Positions 8,408-17,623 of a stretch of 64,000 bases of DNA are shown here, one piece after another. The notes beneath the pieces were generated by a model. It worked only from the letters and a program-made list of their open reading frames with translations, made no database searches and had not been told where the DNA came from. The first letter of the stretch is position 1. The number at the start of each line of letters is the position of its first letter. Source of the DNA: Burkholderia latens (GTDB lineage: Bacteria > Pseudomonadota > Gammaproteobacteria > Burkholderiales > Burkholderiaceae); the NCBI RefSeq assembly GCF_902499045.1, contig NZ_CABVPL010000023.1, positions 1 to 64,000 on the forward strand, read 5' to 3'. A program made the translations under genes and the position numbers.

Positions 8408-9405
8408 CACGCGCCGGCCTGATCCTGCTGTCCCTCGGTACGGCACTGTTCGTCGCACTGCTCGCGTGGCAGGGCGTCGGCGCGGTCGCGTCGACGTTCC
8501 TCGCGGCCGGCTGGGGCCTCGCGCTCGTCGCGGCGTTCCACGTCGTGCCGCTCGTGATCGATGCTTTCGCGATTTCCGTGATGTTCGGCCGTGGCCAGCC
8601 GGGCGCCGATCTCGGCAATGCGCTGCGCGCGCGCTGGGTCGGCGAATCGGTGAACAGCCTGCTGCCCGCCGGACAGATCGGCGGCCCGGTGCTGATGGTG
8701 CGCCACCTCGCGCAGCGCGGCACGCGGATGGCCGACGCGGCCGCCGTCGTCACGGTCAGCACGACGATGCAGGCGCTCGCGCAGATGGCGTTCGCGCTGA
8801 TCGGCATCGCCACGTTCAGCGTCTATGCGACGCACGAATCGGTCGCTCACCTGCGCACGCCGGCGCTGATCGCCACCGGCGTGCTCGGCGCTCTCGCCGT
8901 CGCGTTCTACACGGCGCAGCGGCGCGGGCTGTTCGGCCGCGGGATGCGCCTCGCGTCGAAGCTGCTCGGGCCGCGCGACTGGTCGTCGCTCGCGACCCGT
9001 GCGGATGCGATCGACAACGCGGTCGGCGCGCTGTACCGCGATCGCGCGAAGGTCGCGAAGACCTTCGCGTTGAGCCTCGCCGGCTGGATCGTCGGCACCG
9101 CCGAAGTGTGGCTCGCGCTGCACTTTCTCGGGCACCCGGTCAGCTGGCTCGACGCGCTGCTGCTCGAGAGCGTCGGCCAGGCGATCCGCGGTGCGGCGTT
9201 CGCGATCCCGGGCTCGCTCGGCGCACAGGAAGGCGGTTATCTGCTGCTCGCGCCGCTGGTCGGCCTGCCGCCCGACGCGGCGCTCGCGCTGTCGCTCGCG
9301 AAGCGCGCGCGCGAACTCGCGCTCGGCCTGCCGGGCCTGCTCTATCTGCATTTCAGTGAAAGAAACTGGCAGCGGCGCCACGCGCCGCAGCCGCTCGCCG
9401 ACTGA
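8404..9405 (+). CDS. Flippase-like membrane protein (LPG-synthase TM domain family)
   Basis: A 333-residue polytopic membrane protein of the family that includes the membrane half of lysylphosphatidylglycerol synthase (MprF) and HpnL-type proteins. Family blocks are visible: GESVNSLLPAGQIGGPVL near residue 80 and AIPGSLGAQEGGYLLLAPL near 265-285, with seven to eight hydrophobic helices. Relatives move or flip charged lipids across the inner membrane. Placement between the oxygenase and cytidylyltransferase genes suggests it translocates the phosphonolipid product. Start ATG at 8404 overlaps the oxygenase stop (ATGA). Confidence 0.8.
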   Translation: MTRAGLILLSLGTALFVALLAWQGVGAVASTFLAAGWGLALVAAFHVVPLVIDAFAISVMFGRGQPGADLGNALRARWVGESVNSLLPAGQIGGPVLMVRHLAQRGTRMADAAAVVTVSTTMQALAQMAFALIGIATFSVYATHESVAHLRTPALIATGVLGALAVAFYTAQRRGLFGRGMRLASKLLGPRDWSSLATRADAIDNAVGALYRDRAKVAKTFALSLAGWIVGTAEVWLALHFLGHPVSWLDALLLESVGQAIRGAAFAIPGSLGAQEGGYLLLAPLVGLPPDAALALSLAKRARELALGLPGLLYLHFSERNWQRRHAPQPLAD

Positions 9406-9440
9406 TCGTTCAGATCGCCGGCTTTTTGGTTGGAGAACCC

Positions 9441-10208
9441 ATGCGAGCCATCATTCTTGCGGCAGGCCTCGGCTTGCGCCTGCAACAACCGCCCGAGGCG
9501 CAGTTTCCGAAGTGCCTGCTGCGCTTCGACGACGTGTCGCTGCTCGAGCGCCATCTGCGTGTGCTCGACGCCGCGGGCGTCGATGAAATCGTGCTCGGGC
9601 TCGGCTTCCAGCACGAGAAGGTCGAGCAGGAGCTGAAGCGCCTCGGCCGCACCGCCGAGATCGTGATCAACGACCGCTACGACCTCGGCAGCGTGCTGAC
9701 CGTGCACACCGTCGCCGATGCGATGACGCGCGGCGGCGACGTACTGCTGATGGATGCGGACGTGCTGTACGACGAGAACATCCTGCACGCGCTGATCGCC
9801 GATGCCGACAAGGCCGTCGACCGCCTGCTGATCGACCGCGACTTCGAGGCCGGCGACGAGCCCGTCAAGCTGTGCCTGAAGAACGGCGTGCCGGTCGAGC
9901 TGCGCAAGCAGCTCGCGGTCGACCTCGACTACGACACGATCGGCGAATCCGTCGGCTTCTTCCGCTTCACCGAAGGCACCGCGCGCCGCCTCGCGGCGAT
10001 CGTCGCCAGCTACGTCGACAGCGGCCGCGCGAACATGCCGCACGAGGAAGCCGTGCGCGATTTGCTGCTCGAAGGCGGCCATGCGTTCGACGTCGCCGAC
10101 GTCACCGGTTCGCCGTGGATCGAGATCGACTTCCCGAACGACGTCGCACGCGCGACGCAAGACATTCTCCCCCTGATTCAACGCACTACCGCAGGAGCCG
10201 CACGATGA
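9441..10208 (+). CDS. Phosphonate nucleotidyltransferase (PntC/LicC-like)
   Basis: A 255-residue sugar-phosphate-type nucleotidyltransferase. The N-terminal nucleotide-binding loop is [14 protein letters not shown], followed by QFPKCLLRF with the usual Lys, and a metal-binding aspartate motif at about residue 107 ([12 protein letters not shown]). It is short and resembles phosphocholine cytidylyltransferases and the phosphonate cytidylyltransferase PntC, so it probably forms CMP-AEP from CTP and AEP. I chose ATG 9441, which has GGAG eight to nine bases upstream, over an in-frame TTG at 9426. A second nucleotidyltransferase domain is fused to the PEP mutase next door, so the split of roles is open. 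Confidence 0.8.
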   Translation: MRAIILAAGLGLRLQQPPEAQFPKCLLRFDDVSLLERHLRVLDAAGVDEIVLGLGFQHEKVEQELKRLGRTAEIVINDRYDLGSVLTVHTVADAMTRGGDVLLMDADVLYDENILHALIADADKAVDRLLIDRDFEAGDEPVKLCLKNGVPVELRKQLAVDLDYDTIGESVGFFRFTEGTARRLAAIVASYVDSGRANMPHEEAVRDLLLEGGHAFDVADVTGSPWIEIDFPNDVARATQDILPLIQRTTAGAAR

Positions 10209-11890
10209 ACGCACGCGAACCCAACTTCTCCGAATCGCGCAGCGCACGCCTGCGCCGCATGCTCGTCAGCAGCGAGCTCGAATTCCTGATGGAAGCGCAC
10301 AACGGGCTGTCCGCGCGCATCGTTCGCGAAGCCGGCTTCAAGGGCATCTGGGCATCGGGCCTCGCGATCTCCGCGCAGTTCGGCGTGCGCGACAACAACG
10401 AAGCGAGCTGGACGCAGGTCGTCGACGTGCTCGAATTCATGGCCGATGCGAGCGACCTGCCGATCCTGCTCGACGGCGACACCGGCTACGGCAACTTCAA
10501 CAACGTGCGCCGCCTCGTGAAGAAGCTCGAGCAGCGCGGCATCGCCGGCGTGTGCATCGAGGACAAGCAGTTCCCGAAGACCAACAGCTTCATCGACGGC
10601 GAACGCCAGCCGCTCGCCGAAATCGACGAGTTCTGCGGCAAGATCAAGGCCGGCAAGGATTCGCAGAGCGATCCCGACTTCTCGATCGTCGCGCGCGTCG
10701 AGGCGCTGATCGCGGGCTGGGGGATGGACGAGGCGCTGCGCCGCGCGAACGCGTACGCGGAAGCCGGCGCCGATGCGATCCTGATCCACAGCAAGCTGTC
10801 GCGCCCGGACGAAATCCTGCAGTTCGCGCGCGAATGGAGCGGCAAGGCGCCGCTCGTGATCGTGCCGACCAAGTACTACAGCACGCCGACCGACGTGTTC
10901 CGCCAGGCCGGCATCAGCACCGTGATCTGGGCGAACCACCTGATCCGCGCGTCCGCGTCGGCGATGCAGGCCGTCGCGCGCGAGATTCACGAGAACGAGA
11001 CGCTGATCAACGTCGAGGACCGCGTCGCATCGGTCAACGAGATCTTCCGCCTGCAGGATGCCGACGAATACTCGGCGGCCGAGCGTATCTACCTGTCGTC
11101 GTCGTCGCGCGCGTCGAACGCGGCGGTGGTGCTCGCCGCGAGCCGCGGCAAGGGGCTCGAAGCCGTCACCGAAGATAAACCCAAGGTCATGCTGCCGGTC
11201 GCCGGCAAGCCGCTGTTGCGCTGGCTCGTCGACGGCTTCAAGAAGCATGGCGTGAACGACATCACCGTGGTCGGCGGCTATCGCGCCGACGCGATCGACA
11301 CGTCGGGCATCAAGCTCGTCGTCAACGAGCGCCATGCGCAGACGGGCGAGCTCGCGTCGCTCGCATGCGCGGCCGACCGCCTGACCGGCGACACCGTGAT
11401 CTCGTACGGCGACCTGCTGTTCCGCAGCTACATCCTGCGCGACCTCGCGGAGAGCGAGGCCGAGTTCAGCGTCGTGGTGGATTCGTCGCTCACGGAGACC
11501 AACCAGAGCGTGCGCGACTTCGCGCTCTGTTCGGCCGCGGACGACCGCGGCCTGTTCGGCCAGAAGACGTACCTGCAACGCGTGTCGAGCGACGTTGCCG
11601 CCGGCACGCCGCACGGCCGCTGGATCGGCCTGCTGAACGTGCGCGGCGCAGGTGTCGACCGCCTGAAGGCGATGCTTGCAACGCTGCAGGCGCGTCCTGA
11701 TTTCGACACGCTCGACATTCCGTCGCTGCTGAACGAACTGATCGCCGCCGGCGAGAAGATCGAGGTGCAGTACGTGCACGGCCACTGGCGCGGCGTCAAC
11801 GATCTCGAGGACTTCCGCCGCGCGGGCGACTTCGCGCACGGCCAGACGCCGCTGTCCGAGCCGGGCGCCGGCAACGGGAGCGCGCAATGA
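10205..11890 (+). CDS. PEP mutase fused to nucleotidyltransferase
   Basis: A 561-residue two-domain protein. Residues 1 to about 295 are phosphoenolpyruvate mutase (isocitrate lyase superfamily), which makes phosphonopyruvate from PEP and so commits carbon to C-P bond formation. The diagnostic EDKX5NS loop is exact: E119-D-K121 and N127-S128; [10 protein letters not shown] and [12 protein letters not shown] are also seen. Residues from about 305 form a nucleotidyltransferase domain ([14 protein letters not shown], then [18 protein letters not shown]). The usual GxGxR loop reads ASRGKGLE, so that domain could be altered. Fusion of PepM to a cytidylyltransferase is known in pathways that activate phosphonates as CMP esters. 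Four-base overlaps join it to both neighbours. Confidence 0.92.
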   Translation: MNAREPNFSESRSARLRRMLVSSELEFLMEAHNGLSARIVREAGFKGIWASGLAISAQFGVRDNNEASWTQVVDVLEFMADASDLPILLDGDTGYGNFNNVRRLVKKLEQRGIAGVCIEDKQFPKTNSFIDGERQPLAEIDEFCGKIKAGKDSQSDPDFSIVARVEALIAGWGMDEALRRANAYAEAGADAILIHSKLSRPDEILQFAREWSGKAPLVIVPTKYYSTPTDVFRQAGISTVIWANHLIRASASAMQAVAREIHENETLINVEDRVASVNEIFRLQDADEYSAAERIYLSSSSRASNAAVVLAASRGKGLEAVTEDKPKVMLPVAGKPLLRWLVDGFKKHGVNDITVVGGYRADAIDTSGIKLVVNERHAQTGELASLACAADRLTGDTVISYGDLLFRSYILRDLAESEAEFSVVVDSSLTETNQSVRDFALCSAADDRGLFGQKTYLQRVSSDVAAGTPHGRWIGLLNVRGAGVDRLKAMLATLQARPDFDTLDIPSLLNELIAAGEKIEVQYVHGHWRGVNDLEDFRRAGDFAHGQTPLSEPGAGNGSAQ

Positions 11891-13074
11891 TCGAGGCGGC
11901 CCAGTTCGTCGAGGCCGCGCGCGAACGCGGCTTCGACTGGTACGCGGGCGTGCCGTGCTCGTACCTGACGCCGTTCATCAACTACGTGCTGCAGGATCCG
12001 ACGCTGCATTACCTGTCCGCCGCGAACGAAGGCGACGCGGTCGCGCTGATCGCGGGCGCGACGCTCGGCGGCAAGCGCGGGATCGCGATGATGCAGAACT
12101 CGGGGCTCGGCAACGCGGTGAGCCCGCTCACGTCGCTCACGTGGACGTTCCGGCTGCCGCAGCTGCTGATCGTCACGTGGCGCGGGCAGCCGGGCGTGCC
12201 CGACGAGCCGCAGCACGCGCTGATGGGGCCGATCACGCCGGCGATGCTCGACACGATGGAGATTCCGTGGGAGACGTTCCCGACCGACGCCGAACAGGTC
12301 GGCCCGGCGCTCGACCGCGCGATCGCGCACATGGACGCCACCGGCCGCCCGTACGCGCTCGTGATGCAGAAAGGCAGCGTCGCGCCGTATGAACTGAAGG
12401 CGAACCCGGCGGCGCCGCCGCGTGCGCACGTCGCCGCGCAGTCGGCGCCACGCGCGGCGTCGCCGGCCGCATGGCCGACCCGCCACGATGCGCTGCAGCG
12501 CGTGATCGCGCACACGCCGGTCGATTCGACCGTCGTGCTCGCATCGACCGGCTTCTGCGGCCGCGAACTCTATGCGATCGACGATCGGCCGAACCAGCTG
12601 TACATGGTCGGCTCGATGGGCTGCGTGACGCCGCTCGCGCTCGGTCTCGCGCTCGCGCGCCCCGACCTGCGCGTGGTGGCCGTCGACGGCGACGGCGCCG
12701 CGCTGATGCGCATGGGCGTGTTCGCGACGCTGGGCACGTACGGCCCGTCGAACCTCACGCACGTACTGCTCGACAACGGTGCGCACGAATCGACGGGCGG
12801 CCAGGCGACCGTGTCGCAGCACGTGTCGTTCGCGGGCGTCGCGGCCGCGTGCGGCTATGCGTCGGCCGTCGAAGGCGACACGCTCGACGTGCTCGATGCG
12901 GCGCTCGACGCCGCGCATCCGGCGGACGGCGCGCGCTTCGTGCGGCTTGCGATCCGCACGGGCGTGCCCGACGGCCTGCCCCGCCCGACCGTCACGCCGG
13001 TCGAGGTCAAGACCCGCCTGATGCGGCATATCGGCGCCGCGCAGACCGAAGCCCACGTTGAAGGAGCCCATTGA
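11887..13074 (+). CDS. aepY: Phosphonopyruvate decarboxylase
   Basis: A 395-residue thiamine-diphosphate enzyme that decarboxylates phosphonopyruvate to phosphonoacetaldehyde, pulling the unfavourable mutase reaction forward. The N-terminal half has the Pyr-domain pattern [18 protein letters not shown] with the catalytic-type Glu, and the PP domain carries the metal/ThDP motif [12 protein letters not shown] through [12 protein letters not shown]. The order is that of single-chain Ppd/AepY enzymes, and the length is usual. A Pro/Ala linker ([16 protein letters not shown]) lies between the domains. ATG 11887 overlaps the PepM stop and the next gene begins at its stop codon. Confidence 0.92.
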   Translation: MIEAAQFVEAARERGFDWYAGVPCSYLTPFINYVLQDPTLHYLSAANEGDAVALIAGATLGGKRGIAMMQNSGLGNAVSPLTSLTWTFRLPQLLIVTWRGQPGVPDEPQHALMGPITPAMLDTMEIPWETFPTDAEQVGPALDRAIAHMDATGRPYALVMQKGSVAPYELKANPAAPPRAHVAAQSAPRAASPAAWPTRHDALQRVIAHTPVDSTVVLASTGFCGRELYAIDDRPNQLYMVGSMGCVTPLALGLALARPDLRVVAVDGDGAALMRMGVFATLGTYGPSNLTHVLLDNGAHESTGGQATVSQHVSFAGVAAACGYASAVEGDTLDVLDAALDAAHPADGARFVRLAIRTGVPDGLPRPTVTPVEVKTRLMRHIGAAQTEAHVEGAH

Positions 13075-14138
13075 TGCTGCTGCTGAACCCCGGCCCGGTC
13101 ACGCTCTCCGAACGCGTGCGCCGCAGCCTGCTGCAACCCGATCTGTGCCATCGCGAAAGCGAATTCTTCGACTTGCAGGATGAAGCGCGTGCGCGCCTCG
13201 TCGCCGCGTACGAACTCGATCCGGCCGAATGGGCCGCCGTGCTGATGACGGGCTCGGGCACGGCCGCCGTCGAAAGCATGATCGCGGCGCTCGTGCCGCA
13301 AGACGGCAAGCTGCTCGTGATCGAGAACGGCGTGTACGGCGAGCGGATCACGCAGATCGCCACGCAGTACCGGATCGCGCATGACGTGCTGAAGCACGAG
13401 TGGATGCAGGCGCCCGACCTCGCGCAGATCGCCGCGCGGCTCGACGCGGGCGGGTATTCGCACGTCGCGGTGATTCATCACGAGACGACGACCGGCCGGC
13501 TGAACGATCTCGGTGCGATCGCCGACGTATGCCGCGCGCGCGGCGTGAAGATGCTCGTCGACGGCGTCAGCAGTTTCGGCGCGGAGGCGATCGACTTCGC
13601 CGGCGGCGTGATCGACGCGGTCGCCGCGACCGCGAACAAGTGCCTGCACGGCGTGCCGGGCGCGGCGTTCGTGATCGTGCGCCGCAGCGCGCTCGCGAAG
13701 GCCGCGAGCCGGACTTACTACCTCGATCTCGGGCGGCTCGCGAAGCTGCGGGATCAGCGCAATACGCCGTTCACGCCGTCCGTGCACGCGTATTACGCGC
13801 TCGTCGAGGCGCTGCGCGAGTTCGACGAGGCCGGCGGCTGGCGTGCGCGCCATGCGCATTACAAGGCGCTCGCCGATCAGGCGCAGGCCGGGCTCGCCGC
13901 GCGCGGGATGCCGCTGGTGCTGCCGGAGGGGGCGTCGTCGGTCGTGCTGCGCGCGTATCGGCTGCCGCAGGGTGTCACGTACGAAACGCTGCACGACGGG
14001 CTGAAGGCGCGCGGCTTCGTGATCTACGCAGGGCAAGGCGGGTTGTCGAAGGAACTGTTCCGGATTTCGACGATGGGCGCGATTCAAGCGGCCGACGTCG
14101 AGCGGTTGCTCGACGGGTTCACGGCGTTGACGCAGTAA
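13074..14138 (+). CDS. phnW: 2-aminoethylphosphonate transaminase
   Basis: A 354-residue class V PLP aminotransferase of the PhnW family. In this operon it would run in the biosynthetic direction, aminating phosphonoacetaldehyde to 2-aminoethylphosphonate (AEP). Signature features are the N-terminal LLLNPGPVTLSERV, the glycine-rich MTGSGTAAVE, DGVSSFGAEAIDF, and the PLP lysine in ATANKCLHGVPG. AAGGAG at 13060-13066 is well spaced for ATG 13074, so I prefer this over the upstream TTG. No phnX-type phosphonoacetaldehyde hydrolase is present, which argues against catabolism. A terminator follows at 14165. Confidence 0.92.
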   Translation: MLLLNPGPVTLSERVRRSLLQPDLCHRESEFFDLQDEARARLVAAYELDPAEWAAVLMTGSGTAAVESMIAALVPQDGKLLVIENGVYGERITQIATQYRIAHDVLKHEWMQAPDLAQIAARLDAGGYSHVAVIHHETTTGRLNDLGAIADVCRARGVKMLVDGVSSFGAEAIDFAGGVIDAVAATANKCLHGVPGAAFVIVRRSALAKAASRTYYLDLGRLAKLRDQRNTPFTPSVHAYYALVEALREFDEAGGWRARHAHYKALADQAQAGLAARGMPLVLPEGASSVVLRAYRLPQGVTYETLHDGLKARGFVIYAGQGGLSKELFRISTMGAIQAADVERLLDGFTALTQ

Positions 14139-14164
14139 GCGTCGAGCCCCGCTTCGTCCACGAG

Positions 14165-14192
14165 AGGCCCGCAAGGGCCTTTCTTCTTTCTT
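14165..14192 (+). terminator. Intrinsic terminator of phosphonate operon
   Basis: AGGCCC-GCAA-GGGCCT stem-loop followed by TTCTTCTTTCTT, 26 bases after the phnW stop. The T-tract reaches the stop codon of the convergent HD gene. Confidence 0.8.
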
Positions 14193-14847
14193 ATGCCCAG
14201 CTCGAGTTCAACATGATGCTGCACACGTTCACGCGGGTGAACCCCGGATCCTTGTGCGCGAGAAAGTCATCGTTGAAGGTGCCGAACGTCGTGCCGGGGC
14301 GATGCTTCATGCCGTCGTAGAACGCATCGATCATCTTGTTCGCAAAGTCCGCGCCGCGCGGATAGGCTTCGACCACCGCGGCGCGCTGCTCGTCGGTGAA
14401 GAGATCGAAGCCGCGCCCCGCCACGTCCATTCCCGCTCCCGCTTGAACCAGCGCGATCTCTCCGTGCATGTGCTCCGGAATGCCCGGCGTCGTATGGAGC
14501 GCAACGGCCATCCAGACCTTCTCTATGTCCGACTCGGAAATACGATGGCTGCGCAGGAAATCGCGCGCCGCATTGGCGCCGTCCACTTCGAAGCGAAGCT
14601 GGCTTTCGTGGTAGACCGACGTCAATCCGATATCGTGAAACATCGCCGCGACATAGAGGAGCTCGCGATCGAACGCCATGTTCTTCCGTTGCCCGAGCAG
14701 CGCGCCCCACAGGTACACGCGCGTCGAGTGATTGAACAGCAAATCGCCCTCGGTATCGCGAATGAGTTGCGTGACCTCCCGCGCCAGCTGGCTGTCCGGG
14801 ATCACCGCATTGATCGATCTATTCGTCTGCACGATGTCTTCCTTCAT
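14191..14847 (-). CDS. HD-domain hydrolase, cyanamide hydratase-like
   Basis: A 218-residue metal-dependent HD protein. The metal ligands are visible in order: His in LLFNHSTRVYLWG, the His-Asp pair in AAMFHDIGLTSVYH, and His in VALHTTPGIPEHMHGE. This arrangement is typical of the cyanamide hydratase-like branch of the HD superfamily, which hydrolyses small nitrogen compounds, but the true substrate is unknown. The C-terminal segment GTFNDDFLAHKDPGFTR is also typical. I place the start at the ATG at 14847 because residues before it look non-conserved; a longer start at 14946 is possible. It is divergent from the MocR regulator, which may control it. Confidence 0.75.
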   Translation of the reverse strand: MKEDIVQTNRSINAVIPDSQLAREVTQLIRDTEGDLLFNHSTRVYLWGALLGQRKNMAFDRELLYVAAMFHDIGLTSVYHESQLRFEVDGANAARDFLRSHRISESDIEKVWMAVALHTTPGIPEHMHGEIALVQAGAGMDVAGRGFDLFTDEQRAAVVEAYPRGADFANKMIDAFYDGMKHRPGTTFGTFNDDFLAHKDPGFTRVNVCSIMLNSSWA

Positions 14848-15003
14848 CTGTTTGCTCGATTTCGTGTGGCTCACCTGATCCGGCGCGCATCCGATTCGCC
14901 GCAGTCGGGCATCGGACTCGGGCCCGGACCGATTGGCCACGTCCACGGAGAAAAGCTACGCTTCTCCCGAGACATCAGATAGTCCCAAGATCGGCGAATC
15001 CGA

Positions 15004-16431
15004 ATGCACCATCGACACATGACGACGCTCTCCTTTGACGTGGATCGCTCCACACGCACGTCGCTGTCCGTCCAGATCTACAGTTCGATCCGCGATGCGA
15101 TCGAATCCGGCAAGCTGGCTTCGGGCGCGCGGCTGCCTTCCTGGGCCGATCTGGCCGCGCAGCTCGGCGTATCGCGCGGCACCGTGCGCGCCGCCTACGA
15201 GCGTCTGATCGACGAACAATTCGCGATCGGCCTCGGCGCGGCCGGCACGCGGGTTGCCGAGCGCCCTGCCGCGCCGATGGCGGCCCGCTGGACGCCGGAG
15301 GCGTCGCCGCTTCCGGATCTGTTCGACGCGTTCGGCACGGCACCGCTGCCGTTTCAAATGGGCGTACCGTCGCAGGCAGCCTTTCCGTTCAAGCTCTGGT
15401 CGCGGATCCAGGCGCGGTCGGCGCGCCGGGCGTCCGCAGCGCCCGTGGGATACCCGGACCCGCGCGGCGACCCGGACTTGCGCAGGGAAATTGCCGCCTA
15501 CCTCGGCGTCGCACGCGGTCTTCGATGCAGCCCGTCGCAGGTTTTCGTCACCGCCGGCTTTTCCGGCGCGCTCGGCCTCGCGATACGCGGACTCGGCATG
15601 GAAGGCCGGCAAGCGTGGATCGAGGATCCCGGCTTTCCGCTCACGCGTACCGCGCTCGGGCTGGCCGGCATGACGGTGACGGCCGTGCCGGTGGACGGCG
15701 ACGGGCTCGACGTCGATGCCGGCATCCGGCACGCGAACGAAGCCGCGCTTGCGGTCGTCACGCCGGGCCAGCAGGCGCCGCTCGGGGTGACGATGTCGCT
15801 CGCCCGGCGGGTTTCACTGCTCGCGTGGGCCCGACGAAACGACGCGTGGATCGTCGAAGACGATTATCTGAGCGAGCTCCAGTTGAGCGGGCGGGCCGCG
15901 CCCGCGCTTGCGTCGATCGATCAGGACGGACGGGTGCTGCACATCGGCAGTTTCAGCAAGACGATCAGCCCCGCGCTGCGCCTGGGTTTTCTCGTGGTCC
16001 CGCCGGACCTGGCGCGCCGCCTCGGCGATGTCGCCGCGTGCCTCGCGCCCGCGCCGGCGGCATGCGTGCAGCATGCCGTCACCGAATTCATGCATGACGG
16101 GCACTATCTGCGCCATTTGCGCCGGATGAAACGCCTCTACGCGGCGCACCGGGAGAACCTGATTCGTTGTCTGAAAGAGCAGGACCCGGCCGTGATCAAG
16201 ATTCAGGCCACGGCCGGCATGGCGGTGGTGACGACGCTGCCCCCGGACGTCTCGGACGTCGATATCGCGTCGCGCGCACGCGCATGCGGGCTGGCGCCGG
16301 TCCCGCTGTCGCCGTGGTACACGCGCACGCGCGGGCAACAAGGGCTGCTGCTCGGCGTGACGAATCTGAACGAACGCACGCTCCGGACCGACTGTCACCG
16401 TCTGGTGGAGCTCATTCGCGAGCGCGGCTGA
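15004..16431 (+). CDS. MocR/PdxR-type GntR regulator with aminotransferase domain
   Basis: A 475-residue fusion of a GntR winged helix (residues about 20-90: SVQIYSSIRDAIESGKLASG, then LAAQLGVSRGTVRAAYE) and a class I aminotransferase-like domain. The PLP lysine is K319 in IGSFSKTISPALRLGF. MocR proteins use PLP or an aldimine as effector and often activate divergent or adjacent genes. Candidates here are the HD gene 157 bases away on the other strand and the cupin/AhpD genes downstream. An internal ATG at 15019 could also be the start; neither has a strong ribosome site. Confidence 0.85.
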   Translation: MHHRHMTTLSFDVDRSTRTSLSVQIYSSIRDAIESGKLASGARLPSWADLAAQLGVSRGTVRAAYERLIDEQFAIGLGAAGTRVAERPAAPMAARWTPEASPLPDLFDAFGTAPLPFQMGVPSQAAFPFKLWSRIQARSARRASAAPVGYPDPRGDPDLRREIAAYLGVARGLRCSPSQVFVTAGFSGALGLAIRGLGMEGRQAWIEDPGFPLTRTALGLAGMTVTAVPVDGDGLDVDAGIRHANEAALAVVTPGQQAPLGVTMSLARRVSLLAWARRNDAWIVEDDYLSELQLSGRAAPALASIDQDGRVLHIGSFSKTISPALRLGFLVVPPDLARRLGDVAACLAPAPAACVQHAVTEFMHDGHYLRHLRRMKRLYAAHRENLIRCLKEQDPAVIKIQATAGMAVVTTLPPDVSDVDIASRARACGLAPVPLSPWYTRTRGQQGLLLGVTNLNERTLRTDCHRLVELIRERG

Positions 16432-16549
16432 GAGCCGGCGCGCGGGACGCCGTCAGCTCGTCTTGGTACAAGAAAAATGTTCATTCCTGGTGCTTTCTAC
16501 TGTTCGCGCACAACACGACAATGTGCAGACATCAACGAGCCAGACGACC

Positions 16550-16966
16550 ATGAACATTCAGTCCATTGCAATTGCCGCGTGCGCGGGCATCGCCTGCTGC
16601 ATCGCAGTGCCGGCCGCGGCGCACGGCGCGGGTGAAACCGTCACGCCGAACTTCCAGCACGCGATTCCCAACATCCCCGGCAAGTCGTTGACGGCCGTCG
16701 TCGTCGACTACGCGCCCGGCGCGGCATCGTCCGCGCACCGGCATGCGGGCTCTGCTTTCATCTACGCCTACGTGGTATCGGGCGACATCGAGTCCCAAGT
16801 GAACGACGGCCCGACCCGCGTCTATCACGCCGGAGAAAGCTTCTTCGAGGCACCCGGCGCCGTTCATCGCGTGAGCCGCAATGCAAGCGGCAAGCGGCCC
16901 GCCCGGTTGCTCGCGGTATTCGTCGCGGACAGCAACGACAAGGTCCTGACCACCCCGGTCAAGTAA
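16550..16966 (+). CDS. Secreted cupin-domain protein
   Basis: A 138-residue single-domain cupin with a Sec signal peptide ending near AAAHGAG. The two cupin motifs can be seen: GAASSAHRHAGSAFIYAYV with metal-type His residues, and GESFFEAPGAVHRVSRN. The ATG at 16550 is chosen because it begins the signal peptide. This protein group is often next to AhpD-like proteins and MocR or LysR regulators; function is unknown, possibly binding or degrading a small oxidant or quinone. The next gene follows after 24 bases. Confidence 0.75.
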   Translation: MNIQSIAIAACAGIACCIAVPAAAHGAGETVTPNFQHAIPNIPGKSLTAVVVDYAPGAASSAHRHAGSAFIYAYVVSGDIESQVNDGPTRVYHAGESFFEAPGAVHRVSRNASGKRPARLLAVFVADSNDKVLTTPVK

Positions 16967-16990
16967 AGCCCTTCATCAAGGAGTCAGATC

Positions 16991-17446
16991 ATGAGCAAGC
17001 GTCTCGATTACAACCAGATCGCACCGGCCGGCGCGAAGGCCCTGGGCGGTGTTTACGGTTATGTGATGCAGAGCGGGCTGTCGCCCGTTCTCGTCGACCT
17101 CGTCTACCTTCGCGTATCGCAGATCAATAACTGCGCGTACTGCCTGGACATGCATACCCGAGACCTGCTGAAGAAAGGCGTGAAGGTCGACAAGCTCGCG
17201 CTCGTGCAGGCATGGAGGGAGGCCGGCAATCTGTTCGACGAACGCGAGCGGGCCGCGCTCGCATGGGCGGAATCGGTCACGCTCGTCGCGGCAACCGGCG
17301 TACCGGACGAAGCGTACGATGCCGCGCGCGCCGTGTTCGATGAGCGCGAGATCGTGGACCTCACGATTGCGATCAGCCTGATGAACACGTACAACCGGAT
17401 GGCCATCAGCTTCCGCAACACGCCGCAGGCCGTGCTGGAGCAATGA
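16991..17446 (+). CDS. AhpD-like alkylhydroperoxidase (CMD family)
   Basis: A 151-residue carboxymuconolactone decarboxylase-fold protein of the AhpD-like group. The redox CxxC and its proton relay are intact: C48-A-Y-C51 and H55 in NNCAYCLDMH. These small cytosolic proteins reduce peroxides through the CxxC pair. AAGGAG stands about nine bases before the ATG. It follows the cupin gene closely and is probably co-transcribed. A large hairpin follows. Confidence 0.85.
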   Translation: MSKRLDYNQIAPAGAKALGGVYGYVMQSGLSPVLVDLVYLRVSQINNCAYCLDMHTRDLLKKGVKVDKLALVQAWREAGNLFDERERAALAWAESVTLVAATGVPDEAYDAARAVFDEREIVDLTIAISLMNTYNRMAISFRNTPQAVLEQ

Positions 17447-17474
17447 CGCGGTTCGGGAACGCCGGTTCGCCCCG

Positions 17475-17501
17475 CTGCCGGCGCGCGTCCCGCGCCGGCA
17501 G
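17475..17501. terminator. Perfect 11-bp hairpin between convergent genes
   Basis: CTGCCGGCGCG-CGTCC-CGCGCCGGCAG lies 29 bases after the AhpD stop, between convergent transcription units. It lacks a T-tract on either strand, so termination would need Rho or another factor. Confidence 0.45.
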
Positions 17502-17623
17502 GACAGGCAGCCGACAATCGGCGTCGCATGTACGGCGGCAAGTGCCGCGCAATGCTGATGTATCGGCACTTCCGATATTCGCCGGCGTCTCGCAAAGAGC
17601 CTCGGAAACGCTGCAGCGGCCGC

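Noticed and set aside
14848-14946. Upstream start for the HD protein
   Set aside because: The extra 33 residues are Arg/Ser-rich and unlike the family; kept only as an alternative.
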